From contig NC_060108.1 in assembly GCF_021155765.1 (NCBI RefSeq), forward strand, positions 18,191,025 through 18,255,024: a DNA stretch of 64,000 bases. Direction: 5' to 3'. Of the stretch, positions 28,099-40,400 are shown one piece after another. The first letter of the stretch is position 1, and every line of letters begins with the position of its first letter. A program made the translations under genes and the position numbers. The stretch is from Diprion similis. Lineage: Eukaryota; Arthropoda; Insecta; Hymenoptera; Diprionidae. Under the pieces are notes generated by a model. The model saw only the letters and a list, made by a program, of their open reading frames with translations. It did no database searches and had not been told where the DNA came from.

Positions 28099-29028
28099 TT
28101 ATTTGGTTCTTGGTTTGTTTTGGGGTTTGTTGCCGCCTTGATTACCACCTCGACCTAAAGGCGCAGGGCCTCTTCCCCCACGTCCTCCGAAAGTACCTGA
28201 AACAACATAAGCATAAACTATCAATTCTCGAAATTTTGTTATCTGCTACATTCAATATAATCTTGACTATCAAATACCTCTGCCACCACCACCACCTCCT
28301 CCTCCGCCTCCCCCTCGACCTCCCCGTTGATTTTGACCGCCACGTCCTTTCATTTCACCTCGTCCTCTCGATTTCATTTGAACGTCTTCTTTAACCATGT
28401 CTATAACTTCATCTGGAATTCTGAGATACTTAATGGTACTACCACGAATGTAGCACTCTGGCATCCTCCAGAATTTGTCACCATCCTATATCGACAATTT
28501 GTTATTGTGATTAGCAACAATAGTAAAGAATAAATTCAATAGTGTGTAGGACTAAACTAAATTTTAGGACCAAACAACAATGAAAGTAGACTTTCCAAGG
28601 ATGATTAAACTGAAATTGAACTTTCAGCCCTACGGTACTGCACGCATTATTTAACCAGCTTTTGACGAGGTTACACTTAATGTTGTGCCTTTGATAAATG
28701 TCAGCAAGCTAATTAAACGCCGACTGAGATTACCCTGGATGTGCAGATGACTTCTCTGAGATTAATGTTCATCCAATTATCACAGCTAACCAAGTGTCCA
28801 TTGTATGTTTCCCCATTTTTCAGCTCGACGAGCTAAAATAAAAAATACCAAACTACAATCGGCAATACATAACGAAACGACTAGAATATTGAGGTTAAGA
28901 TTTACCATAGGATGATTTTGTGCTGTTCTTAACAAGGAAAGCGGTAGCTGGAAAATGAAAGAACATTAGTATTTGATTTAATTAAACCATCTGCTGTCCA
29001 CAATTCTAGCATGATCAAACTTTACCAT
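28099..29028 (-). CDS. LSM4: LSm4, U6 snRNA-associated Sm-like protein
   Basis: Subunit of the LSm2-8 ring that binds the U6 snRNA 3' end and of the cytoplasmic LSm1-7 decapping ring. Five coding exons: 29026-29028 (start codon only), 28906-28947, 28734-28832, 28278-28485 and 28099-28196, giving 149 aa (human 139). The Sm1 motif spans [10 protein letters not shown] to NMNIN-type residues ([29 protein letters not shown]), and Sm2 is [22 protein letters not shown]-terminal Arg-Gly tail with an unbroken run of 11 glycines follows; RG tails in LSm4 are sites of symmetric arginine dimethylation and promote P-body assembly. The start-codon-only first exon is required to restore MLPLSLL and has a GTAAAG donor directly after ATG. 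Confidence 0.96.
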
Positions 29029-29118
29029 GTTTAAAGCCTTCCCGCACGATTTCTTACGCGTAAGGTTTTGAACTCTCAATGTCGATTAATAAGTATCAAG
29101 TTGACATTATAATTTACA

Positions 29119-29329
29119 GTTGATATTGACTATATCGACTATCGACTAGCGAGCTTTGATGCAGAAGTTTTTTACCAACGTATAATTACTGAATCCGAGA
29201 AATTGAAAGAGGTTAGGTTTAATGAAACTGCTGCCAGAGTGCAGCACTATTCAGATTACTATAAAGAGGATGTAGAAAGAAATCAATCCCAAACAGTCAA
29301 TGCTACGAGAAAATGCTTCCTACATAACG
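29119..29329 (+). other. Exon-like ORF of unknown origin
   Basis: Plus-strand open segment bounded by a plausible acceptor (ATTTACAG) and a strong donor (CATAAC then GTATGT). The encoded peptide is hydrophilic and protein-like: it includes ASFDAEVFYQRIITESEKLK and RVQHYSDYYKEDVERNQ. There is no in-frame ATG in the segment, so it would have to be an internal exon or a fragment of a broken gene. I do not recognise the family. It starts about 90 bp upstream of the LSM4 ATG on the other strand, where it would overlap the LSM4 promoter. Confidence 0.35.
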
Positions 29330-29619
29330 TATGTTTGGAGGTGCCTCTACCTATAGATGATATTGGAATTAATTTGAATTTCTTGACACATCCTTTTAGG
29401 ATAATTCACGTGACTTAAAATTTTTATCACGCTCATACTGAACCCTTATTCTAGAAACGTTTACAAAAGTTGCACGGGTGAAAATGTCAAATTTCCATTC
29501 AAAGCTACTCTCTGATTGGTTCAGCAGCGTCTATAACTACCCTTAGTCACAGAGTCACAGAGTAACAACCGTGAAAGAATTTTTAGAACAGGGTCCTCAA
29601 GAATACTCTAGTAGCAGTA

Positions 29620-30010
29620 GTATGCCGCTTCTAGCTCACCGCGTGTGCGTGCGTCGGTGTGACCGGCCTAAGCTGACTTAACGTGGATATGCCGGTTCTG
29701 GCTCAACGCGTGTGTGTCCATGTGAGGTGTGTGTGTGTGACCGTGGTTCTCAACCCCCCATCAGTGGGTGATTACCATCGCAGTGCGGGTGTGGGTGATT
29801 ACCATCAGAGAGTGCAATGGTAAGCAGAACTCCCGTTCACGTCTGGTCAGCTGCTCGATCACGTCTGGCCAGCTGCCCAATTAAGACGCCGAGGCGGATT
29901 TTAACTTCCACATAAACCTGTCGTCCAAAATTACCTTGTTTTCGCGAAAAACTTACAATGTCGCCCGATTAACCCCTTCGCATAAACCTGTCGGTTTTTT
30001 CGCGATTGAG
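29620..30010. repeat. Run of four consecutive local duplications
   Basis: Four different short segments each occur twice in tandem order: TGCCGCTTCTAGCTCACCGC / TGCCGGTTCTGGCTCAACGC; GTGGGTGATTACCATC twice; CACGTCTGGTCAGCTGC / CACGTCTGGCCAGCTGC; CATAAACCTGTCG twice, each followed by TTTTCGCG or TTTTTTCGCG. The spacing is roughly 66, 27, 23 and 69 bp. The stretch is GC-richer than its surroundings and rich in GTGTG. Confidence 0.8.
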
Positions 30011-30169
30011 CGCATCCCAAAATAACGATATGATTAGACTCTTACGAATTTGACCATTACTCACACATATAATGCCTATGCAATTTTTTCCACGGGGTGG
30101 TAGAGATATTGCAACGAATAGCTTTATTTTCATACTATACGATTGGCGATTTATTGAGTAATATATAGT

Positions 30170-30510
30170 TATGTGTCACATATATACATATACATATGTA
30201 TATATACACATACGTGCATGATGTACACACGCCAAACAAACACACCAAGTCCTTAAACTATAAGTGTACATACAATACATATATATTTACATACGTATAG
30301 TATATACTTCACTTATACATATACTCCAAATAAGACTATTCACTGTAATTTAATTGTTACTTAACAATATTGACTGCGTGGGTTGGTAACTATTCTATAT
30401 TCTACGTGTATTCGTAAGTTATCCTTATCATACGTAATGTTTACATAGAGGTATAGATTATATCGTATGTGAATGTTTGTGTATATATATATTATATATA
30501 TAAAAGTTGG
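30170..30510. repeat. TA/CATA-rich microsatellite stretch
   Basis: Repeated ATATACATATACATATGTA-type sequence with several short (TA)n and (CATA)n tracts. Low complexity; no gene seen. Confidence 0.7.
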
Positions 30511-31189
30511 TTTCTACAGGCAGAGTATTTATAATCCATCAACAAAAGTGTATTACATACGAATATAGGTATTTGTATATGAATAATGAATTAGGTCAAC
30601 CGCGTACCTGCATGAGTAGAATTGTAAAATGTTTCAAGATTGGTCCAGAAAGTTTATGGGGAGGTGATCCTTCGGCTTCATCTTGGTTATCGCTATACTT
30701 CCAATGGAAATTAATATATAATCGATGACAGCTAATTTACATTGTAGTTCGTATATATTGTGTATATGTGATCATATAATTATTGCATAAACGTAATTCT
30801 AACTGCAGTATAGACACGATTATTGATCTCATCTATACACATATATACGCACTTCGGAGAGTCAACAAGGTGTATGGTTAATTCTTGTTGAATTAATCAG
30901 AGGAGGCTCGAATGTTCTTCTCACGTGGCAGAACACTAGTAATCATCGTACTATTATTTTACAACATAAAAACAACAGGTTGATTAGAAATAATTCAAGA
31001 CAATTTGATTTCAAGATTTTATATCGTCCGTCTAGTATACAACTGCGATTTCAAGGAATAAATTAATATGATATTGTACATAATAAGATAGCTGCAATCG
31101 ACTTATCAATCCCTGAAGTCAGTCTGATTCGTACTTTATGCGTACTGTTAATTGACAATTTTCAAAAACCTGTTTTCTGTACAAATACT

Positions 31190-31378
31190 CTAGCTAAAAT
31201 GCATGTAGTGTCCACGGAACAGCAACAGAGTTCCTGTCAAGCCCGGGACGAAAATACGCTTTCTAATAACATTTACAAAAGACGAAAATAACAATAAGGT
31301 AAAAGAAGATAAAACGACTCCGAAGTATATTAGTACCATCATGATTGAGTAAATTATAATGGGCTCAGATGTATCCAT
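31190..31378 (-). CDS. Possible small membrane-peptide ORF (62 codons)
   Basis: The ORF starts with ATG in a fair insect context (TTTCAATGG) and encodes 62 residues. A strongly hydrophobic segment follows five polar residues (IIIYSIMMVLIYFGVVLSS, extending to about residue 35) and is closed by a basic cluster, IRKR, which is the pattern of a single-pass membrane peptide. It lies in the region downstream of mtd on the same strand, so it could be a separate small gene, an ORF in the mtd 3' UTR, or chance. I do not recognise a family. Confidence 0.25.
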   Translation of the reverse strand: MDTSEPIIIYSIMMVLIYFGVVLSSFTLLLFSSFVNVIRKRIFVPGLTGTLLLFRGHYMHFS

Positions 31379-32324
31379 TGAAACTCATTTGTTGATTACG
31401 GGTGAAATCGAAGTTAGGGATTGATTATCACGTCCATCCGTTATATTCCTCTTTTTTTTGGGGAGTTGTACTCAAATTACGTAACTTTAGGGGCGATGGG
31501 ATTCAAACCAGTTTATTACTACTTGTTGCGGTACAGTGGAGGGCGTTTGTAATGTTTGCACATCAATTTTCTAAATAGATATAAAGGTTTAGTGATAGCA
31601 AAAATTTTGTAAGAAAAATCTGGCGAGTAAGAGTTCGCCTAAAGAAAAATCGTTAATATCCCGCCAGTAGCGCTATACGGCAATTCTTTGCACAAGACTA
31701 GCGAACTTAGCACAGAAATTTTTTAAAATCAAAAAATTACGTAGAATAAAAGGGGTAGGCAGAGTTCAATATTTTCTCATGGTCAGTTATGTGAGTGGGG
31801 TTGAGGTAAAAGAGCGATCCTAAACGTGTGACGTAATTTAAGTACAGCCCGAACGTTGATGAGATCGATAATTATCTAGAACTAGCCAATTTTGATTAGA
31901 TATTCATAGTGATAAGGACCTCGGAAAATCGATTAATCAATTCGTTACAGACCAAAGAATTAATAACTGCCCAATGAAAGTGGAAAATGTAACTGATAAT
32001 TTTAACGTTGGTTGTTTTGAAAAAAAAAAGTTTTACTTGGGATACAATTTATATTTAAAATGATCATCCATGTACTGAAGGAGAAGAATAAAAATTATAA
32101 TAATGAGTTAACATTCCTCGATTAGCATTTGTACTCGATCATAATATATTTCCTCAATTTCTTTGAAATTAAATAAAAATAAGTATTGAGTCTCTTTTGA
32201 AATGCCTATCATGTAGTATGTAATATGTATATTATAACAATGAAAGCGGTAGTGTTTACAATAGTTATTGTGAATATCACAAAATACGTTAATTTACTAA
32301 ATATTTATCAACTATTTATGTATA

Positions 32325-32336
32325 TATGTATATATG

Positions 32337-32375
<39 letters not shown>

Positions 32376-32420
32376 GTATATATATTATATATGTGTATAT
32401 ATGTATATGTATGTAATAAT
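32325..32420. repeat. (TA)n / (TATG)n microsatellite
   Basis: Almost pure TATATG/TATA repeat over about 95 bp. It gives spurious Tyr/Ile-rich ORFs on both strands. Confidence 0.9.
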
Positions 32421-34499
32421 CTTATCGGTACTATCGCGCTGTATACAGTTATAATATACTATATATACGTTTCGTCATCATCTTCATCATCATCAGCATC
32501 AAAAGAATATGCAGAACGCAGAACAATCTACAGGCTACAGTTTGTGTATTTGTGTTTTATGTATGTATATTATCATCTAGCAACATAACTAGCAAGCTAG
32601 CAGCTAGGCAAAAGGCTACATTCTCTTATGCGAGATCGCTTGATAATTGGCGATCCAATAGCTCTACCTTTATTATTTAGGCAACGTCGATTTAATTCAA
32701 TAATACACCCAACAAAAGTTTTATCGTACAACATTTTTTTGCTCAAATTATCAATTATAATGACTTATGTATGCGGTGTCATACTACATCACACGTGTAT
32801 TACAACACATAATTATGTATACATATAATCATCGCTAATTGTGAGTCCACCACAAGGGAAGAGCATTCAAACATTGGACAAACAGCACGAGAATGAGAAG
32901 ATTTGAAAAGAACGTAGGGCACGCATATGATTCTTTATCAAATTGATACTCTCAATGGTATAGGTTACGGCAAATTAGTTTTGCACCATCGCGGTAAATT
33001 TTTTTACTTATTAAATCGTTCCTTGCATCATGAACAGCCAACCAATGCAACATAGAACGCATAGCGTGAGTCGTTATATAATATAAATATACACATACAC
33101 GCGTGAGTAACTGTGTGTGCGTGTGTATATGTACATGCATTTTCTTCTTAGACGATGACGAACGACGACCCAAGGCGACCCTACTAGGCTATACTATTTC
33201 AAACGCATTATACACATAATTCTACACACCCTATATGCCAGATGCGTTTCGACGATCGACGATATTATTTCATGTTACATCTTAATGGTAGTATTGAACG
33301 TGGATACGACATCGTCGTAATATAACATTTACAAATATGTGGGTATATTGTATGAATATTATATATCTATTCTATCTCTTTCTCTCTCCCTCTCTTTTTT
33401 CAAATCCCACTTTCTTTCCCCATTTCTCACATTCCTTCTGCTGACACTCAATATCTACATTATCTACACATCAATGAACAGTTACTAGCCTAGTGTATTG
33501 TTACAACAGTGTTCTCAGACTGATGAACACACACAAGTTCAGCCTGTAACCAGTTAGATGACACATGTCATGTTACGAAATTTGAAAGAACTGAACGAAT
33601 TATACAGGCTGCCCTGTTGGAGTGATCAGCTATGTTTATCTCTTGATAATAAATGGTAAGTAATTCACATATTTCTTCTGTTTTCTGTCCTTACTAGCCA
33701 AAATTTATATTGCAAATATATTTGTTTTGTAGAAACGGATCGAATATAAAGTATTTTCAATTAAAAAGAGAGAAAATTTGTTTGGCATTAGACGAAAAAA
33801 TGTTATCAGGCTTCTCAGCAAATAAACATTAGATCTGACCGTCAACGATCGATTACGTAACCCCCCCTCCCCTTCCCCCAATTAATCGTGTTGTTATTAT
33901 CACATCGTAGACAACACATCGCAGGATCAATGATCAGTATTGTAATTACTTAAAATGTAGAATATAAAAAAAAAAAGAAACATAAATACACTAGGATTAT
34001 ACAAAGAGAGAAAACGAACGAAAAACTAAAGAAAAAGAGTAATAGTAATAACAATTAACAATTAATTTGCAACGCAACGTAAAGTTTGGTAAATAGCAGC
34101 TTGGTGCATCATCTCTCCCGTATCAAATTGTTTGGCCTCTTTCTTTATCCTCAGAGTACATCCATTTCCGTTACCCTAATCCTTACCGTCAAATTTAGAC
34201 GAAATGGAACAACAACGACGATTACGAGGAGTTTCGTTGGATCAAACTTATTGTCGTTCAATTATTTACCAACAAGATTATTTCTTGCATTCTCTGCCTA
34301 TACAAAAGGACATCAGTTATTTCATCACATCGCCGGTGCATCAGTTAGCACCGTTTTTTGGAGCTCCTCTCCTGGACCTCAGTATCTATCCAGTCCTACG
34401 TCCAATATGGTGCAGATAAGTGTGCAACGGCAAAGCTCGGCTAAGTTCGGACCGCCATTCGCAGTTTCAAGGCAAGAGGGTGATCGACTCGAGCATATC

Positions 34500-37400
34500 T
34501 TATATGAAAGCCCAACACTCCAGAGTTTTGACTACAAAGTCCTCGTGCGGTGCGAGGGGTTCGTTACCATAGGTACTGCATGATTGTGTCCTACCCTGGT
34601 ACAAGTCACCATCTAGCCAGAGCCCGAATTTCCCACTACAGATAATAAATTAAATTGATTTTAATAAATCAATTAGCAACATAAAACGCCAAATGATTTG
34701 ATTCCATCACTTGACTTATTCTTGATACTTCTTTCTCAAAGTTATTGATCTTACGTTAAGTAGATCGATAACTTCGTGAAAGAATAACCACAGGATGTTT
34801 TTCGTGAAAAGTATGCTATACTAAGCATGAGGTTAACAAACTTAGTATTCTTTGGGACTTTTTAGGCCAGTACTTTCACAGATCTCATTGTATAAGTATT
34901 GAAAACTATTGATTGTAAATGTAAGAGACAATTTTTCGTAGAAATAGTGTTAATACTCACTCTCCAGCCCCAATAGCAAGACTCTCGTTATTCCCCTTGA
35001 TAAAGTAGAGGTTGTCGCCAGTCCAATTAAATGCCTGAAACTTAGGTGTGAACCGGAACAGCAGAGATTCACCAGTTCCATAGAAGTGATCGCTCACGTG
35101 TAGAGAACAGGACGTCAGTGCTCCAAATACCTGAAAGATTGAAGAAAATGGACATTTTCAATGATGCTGCAAGCATAGAAGCAAATCAGGAGATGAGAGA
35201 AGTTTGTGAATCCTCTTACGTTGCCACCTGTGTCCTCGATCACCAACAGTATAGGACTCTCAAGCCTATTCATTTTACGGTACATGCTGTTTAGACTGAA
35301 ACCATGCTGGCTGGTACTGAATACAAGCGTCCATAGGTATCCCTCAGCCCTAGCCGGTAAATGACGACATAGGTGTTCTCTGTGCTCATCGCTCAGTATT
35401 TCTGTGGTCCCAACTAGGTCTGGTACAATCACATCGGCATCAATGGATCCAACATTGGTTGCGTACAAAGCTCGTCTGAGCTCCTCGCTCATGGACAGCT
35501 CCTGAGAATCACATAGGATCAAGTTAAATTCAAGGTAATGGATAATTGATTGAACGTACATACATAGGTAATCTATGAATACATATGTATGTCGTTTTTA
35601 CATCAAGGGTTGTTTCACTAAGTACCAGGACACTATGAGTCCTCAAAAAAATGAAATTTTGCTCCACTTAAAGTGTCTACCCAGTATCTTATATCCATTC
35701 CACAACACATGTCCCTGATTCTTGATACTGCTCTATCTTATACGTTTGAGTGTAACGAATTCTACAGTTTCAATGGTTTTCTAAGGTGACCTCTATGATT
35801 GTACAACTTCTCAAATATCGTGTAAGTTATAGTAAGCAAATTTTAATAGAATAAACTATATTTTTTGTGAATGCAGACAGTTGAAAATTTAGCTTTATAT
35901 ACAATCTGGATGTAAAATTAACGCATCTCGTTGGAACTTTAATAAATTGAGTTTTTATAATGACAAATAAAACGTGTAATATAAAAAATTTGAATAAATG
36001 TTTTTTTTTACTACTTATCAACACGGCAGAAATTTTATAAGAGGCCATAAATTCGTCACTCAATTTCCATGAAGCCAGAGGGTGTCGAATGAGCTGATCA
36101 AATGTGGGCGTAATACATTTTTCAAAGGACCAATCGTGTGCTACTGATTGGTGTAAAGCCTCATAAGGGTAGCTAGATAACCTATGTATCAAGTGCAAAG
36201 TGCCAGCTCGAATTGGGGGCAACCCCACAGCAGCAGGTGCATCACCGCAGACCGGAAACAACACCCAGCGTCGCATGTATTGTTATATACATAATCCAAG
36301 GCTGTTAAAGGTATGGCTGTAGGAACCCTTGAAATTCCAAAACTTTCAATTTCATCATTTCCCTACATTTTTGAAGCACTCTATTGTTCGTGTGATAGCG
36401 GAGTCGGACTACATACTCGAAATAAATCAATTTAGTTTAATTTGTTGAAAATTGACTATTGTCTTGTTTTCCAGGAGGCCACAGTTCAGGACTGCAAGGG
36501 TTCCTGATCCCCAGTTAACTGTTAAATACTCCGCCAACGGCTTTCATCAAGAATGGGTACATTAATAAGTTTTGCACACGTCACTTATTCTTTACAAGAG
36601 GAACACTCCTATACAGAGAAAAAATGTGTTGTATCTACCAGACAAATGTAGTCATTCAAAAATCAACGTTTCACATAAGTTTCAATTACTATACGGAGGG
36701 AAAGATTATTTGAGACAAGTGATATTCGTTTGATTCAACTAAATGCCATCGTCAAATGTGGCTAACACAGTACTTACTTAATTCAACTAAATATATTTGG
36801 CGGACAAAATACTTGTGACAACTTAGTATAGAGTTGAATCAAGCCTTTGAATGATCATCTGACTATAAATATATCCAAAATAACACGACATGAGTCATAG
36901 CAATAATATGAATTTTGTATCAAGAACATGTGTGATTGAAACGACTACAATTTTGATTGAACGCACCTTAATCGTTTTGTTTTTAAAAAATACTAATTTG
37001 TTGTATCAAAACAAATTGAGCTTGTTCTAATTCATGTTTTGTTGAATCAAGAGTTCAATGGTTGAAACAGATAATCGAATTTGTTATTACAAAAATCTTT
37101 AGTATTGACTGAAACATTAGAGTTATCTAAGCACACAAAACGTATTCTTGGAATGATTTCATTTACAATTCTCTTGACTCAAAATATTGTGGGATTTGCC
37201 CGATACTTAATACGTAAAACCCGAGAAATTATTGTAGTTAGTATTAATTTCAATGACTCTTAACTTGATATTATGCTTTCTTCATTTGTAATGGGTCTGA
37301 CTAAAAATTTATTTTACGTTACTCATGTCCAATTTCGAAGCTGACTACCCAGTTTTATAAGTATCTCTGAAGCTACTTCCGTATCGAGAAAGTTCACCGC

Positions 37401-40400
37401 CTAGTGACAGTTTATTATATTCTCTACTTGTTTCAAAGCATGTAGTGTTTCTTTCACCTCGTGAACAAATTATTGCAATTGATTCAACCAGTTACGCCAA
37501 ACAAGCTCCTATTCGTTCAAGAAAGTATGGCATTCAATTAATGTGAATTTTTCTTTGGTTAGATTCATATATTCTTTTTATTTCAAGTACCTAATTGTGT
37601 CTGTCAACAAACATCCGACTTGAAGGAACAATATATAAACTTTGAAAGGAATGATAGGATTAGTTGAATGAATTTAGGAAACACATCAAAAGGTTCACTG
37701 GAATCAATACCTCACTCGATCACGACAAGAAAAGATTTTGTTGAATCAAGGAATTCGCCTGACTAAATCGTTTTGACAAACTACGTACATCGAAATTGTT
37801 GAATTGAAGTCATCGTATTTGGAACAAATAAGAGATACTAGATTCAAGTGAACGGACTCTATTTTGTTGGTTCAAGTATTCGTTTCCCTCCGTGTATATG
37901 GATAAACTACGTTTTAATTAACAGGCAAAATGCCTAGCCAAGAAAGATTTGTTTAAACGATGAAAATACTCGTTTCGTCATAAGGCGTGAGTAAAATAAA
38001 CGCGATCAATTTTCTCAACAAATCTCATCTCTCTCTGTCTAGTCTCACCTAGGACTAGATGAAAATAATGATTATCATTGGCGGTTCATTTGACAGATAT
38101 GAACGTTTTTAACGACTATTATCTACGAATGCACCAAGCTACGCCACTACGTACTAACATATGTATATACGGAGATATGTATGTATCGGCAAAATATACA
38201 TGTTTATAAGAATATACAATATAATTGTATGGATTATAGTCTCAAGTATCTATGTATATAGGCTCAACAACACAACGTGCGTACATCCACCTACACTATA
38301 CTAAAATTATAGGTATTATATGCAGGTAAGTATAATGTATGTATCAATATAATACAATAATATAATATAATATGCGTCCGGTAGTGAGTTAATGTTGCTG
38401 TTTAATTGTGTCGTGCGTATGTATATTGGATAGTATAATGCAGTTGTATATCGCCGTCCAACAATCACGTGTCTTTTATTTTTTAAATATAATTTTCTCG
38501 AAGAAAAAAGGGATTGGTAGGTAAAAAACGGATATCAATGACGCACAGTGAATCTATTTCGTTGCTTATCCTGACGCCGGTATAAAATCGTCACCCTGTA
38601 TACAAATTTCGATGGATTCACGAACGAAGGATACCTCTTGCAAAGGAAGAGAAGAAGAAAAAAAAAACCAACATGGAAAAACGGCTTTAATTACCCGCCG
38701 ATTCATTATTCCTCTACATGGTGGTAAGTTTCTATAAATCAGGTATTCCGACGATCGGTTATAGACGTTTGCATATAACTATCTTTGTGTAGACGTATAA
38801 CTAGAATCTTGCATGTAGCACGTCACGTCTGCAATTTGACCAGCAAACAGTCATCAGCGGTTGCAATGCGAAGCTAAGCGAAAATCACGCAGGCCGATGT
38901 TTGTTTGTGTGTTTGTTTGTTTATTTATTTACGTCCCCGTGATAGCCGGATTGGATGACGCGGCGACAGAGTGAAGTGAGAAGGTAATAGAGATAGGAAT
39001 AACGGGAGAAAGACAACGATATAAATGCGCGATTGCAAGAAGTTTGTTTGTCGAACGAATGGCGCCGAGATCGGCGACGCGCGTTTCTTTCAAATTATTC
39101 CATCGACCGTCGCATATGCATAAGTATTATATTCGGTATAACATAAGTAAGTGTCTACCGTGCTCCTGTACATACGTACAATACTCGACGATACGTAGGT
39201 ATCGAAAACCAGTTTATTTCTTTCCAAGATATTCGTATGTAACAGGTAGTCCCGCTCACATCTATACATTACAATATGTTAATAATATGGTATCACGGTG
39301 CCCGCGTCATTTGAATTTTCATATCTATTTCGGGACAAGAAAATCTCACTAACGCGAACGACTCACGGATCTGAACTATTATTCGAGAATACATGTAAAA
39401 GTAAAATTTACCTTGCCCTTTTGCTTCAGGTATTTCGTGATCTTTGCGATCGGATTGGGTACTCTTGACTTCGGCATTGTGTTCGTATGTTGTACATGCA
39501 CATAAAAAAGAAAGAAAAAAAAAAAAAAAACACGCACTCACGCACGTAAGTATAATGTATTTTTTTCAAATCTGTCCGTTCGTAAAGAAACTCCTTCCGC
39601 TCTTCCTCAACCCAAGAAGAAAAGAGTGTGTCCAATGGATATCACGGTTATCCGATGAATTCGCGGGTGAAAACTGCAACAGAGTTCGTTTCACCTGGCA
39701 CGCCAGCAGCACCGAGCAACAATAACCAGCTCCTGAATGTTAATCATGATATATATACGCGGTACGAATATTTACACCGCGCCCACAAGACTGCGACGCA
39801 TTGGCTCGGCTGCTATTCACATCCCCCACATACACATAAACATATGGCCAGGTAAAAATAAGATTTATCGATGTAATCAAAGATCAACGCGGTGACGATC
39901 GTGGGTGAGGAACGATTGATCGATCCCGAAAGACGGATCCCGATTTTGTTGCACCCCCACCTCCCACGCGGAATCTTCTTCTTCTTCTTCTTCGTCTAAT
40001 TCTGCTTTGTTATTTGTCTTGTTAATATCTGGTCGGGAAACTTTCACCGTGACTGATTCGTACCGAAGCTATTTATTTGAGCAATGACTGTATCGATCGG
40101 TGCAAAGCATCTGGGACCGACGCTGCGTGCGACTTGTCAAGTTGTTTGCGCATATAATAAAGTGTTGTGAAAAGTTCAGCGCGCGAAAATCGATGCCCCG
40201 TTCACTAGTCACAATATAGCGACAAAGCGGACGTTGTATTGTACAATGACCGATGATCGCCAGTCCCCGAGTGATTTGACGCGGTTTTTGTTATTTCCTC
40301 GATATTTTTACTCATCGTCGGGAATAACGTGAAAGTTCCGGAACCGAGGTTCACCTATCAACGTGTAAACCCGAACTGGTCGATCGGCCAGGCGCGATAG

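Larger units (their letters stand above)
30511..34499. other. mtd 3' UTR and downstream DNA, no supported gene
   Basis: On the minus strand this lies downstream of the mtd stop codon and must hold its 3' UTR, whose end I cannot place. A 62-codon hydrophobic minus-strand ORF at 31,190-31,378 is listed separately. Low-complexity parts are (TA)n/(TATG)n at about 32,325-32,420, a CT-rich tract at 33,370-33,425 and a C-rich tract near 33,860-33,880. The plus-strand ORF at 34,086-34,583 is partly the antisense shadow of the last mtd exon. Confidence 0.5.

Noticed and set aside
34086-34583. 165-codon plus-strand ORF
   Set aside because: Its 3' part is antisense to the final TLDc exon of mtd and it has no recognisable domain.
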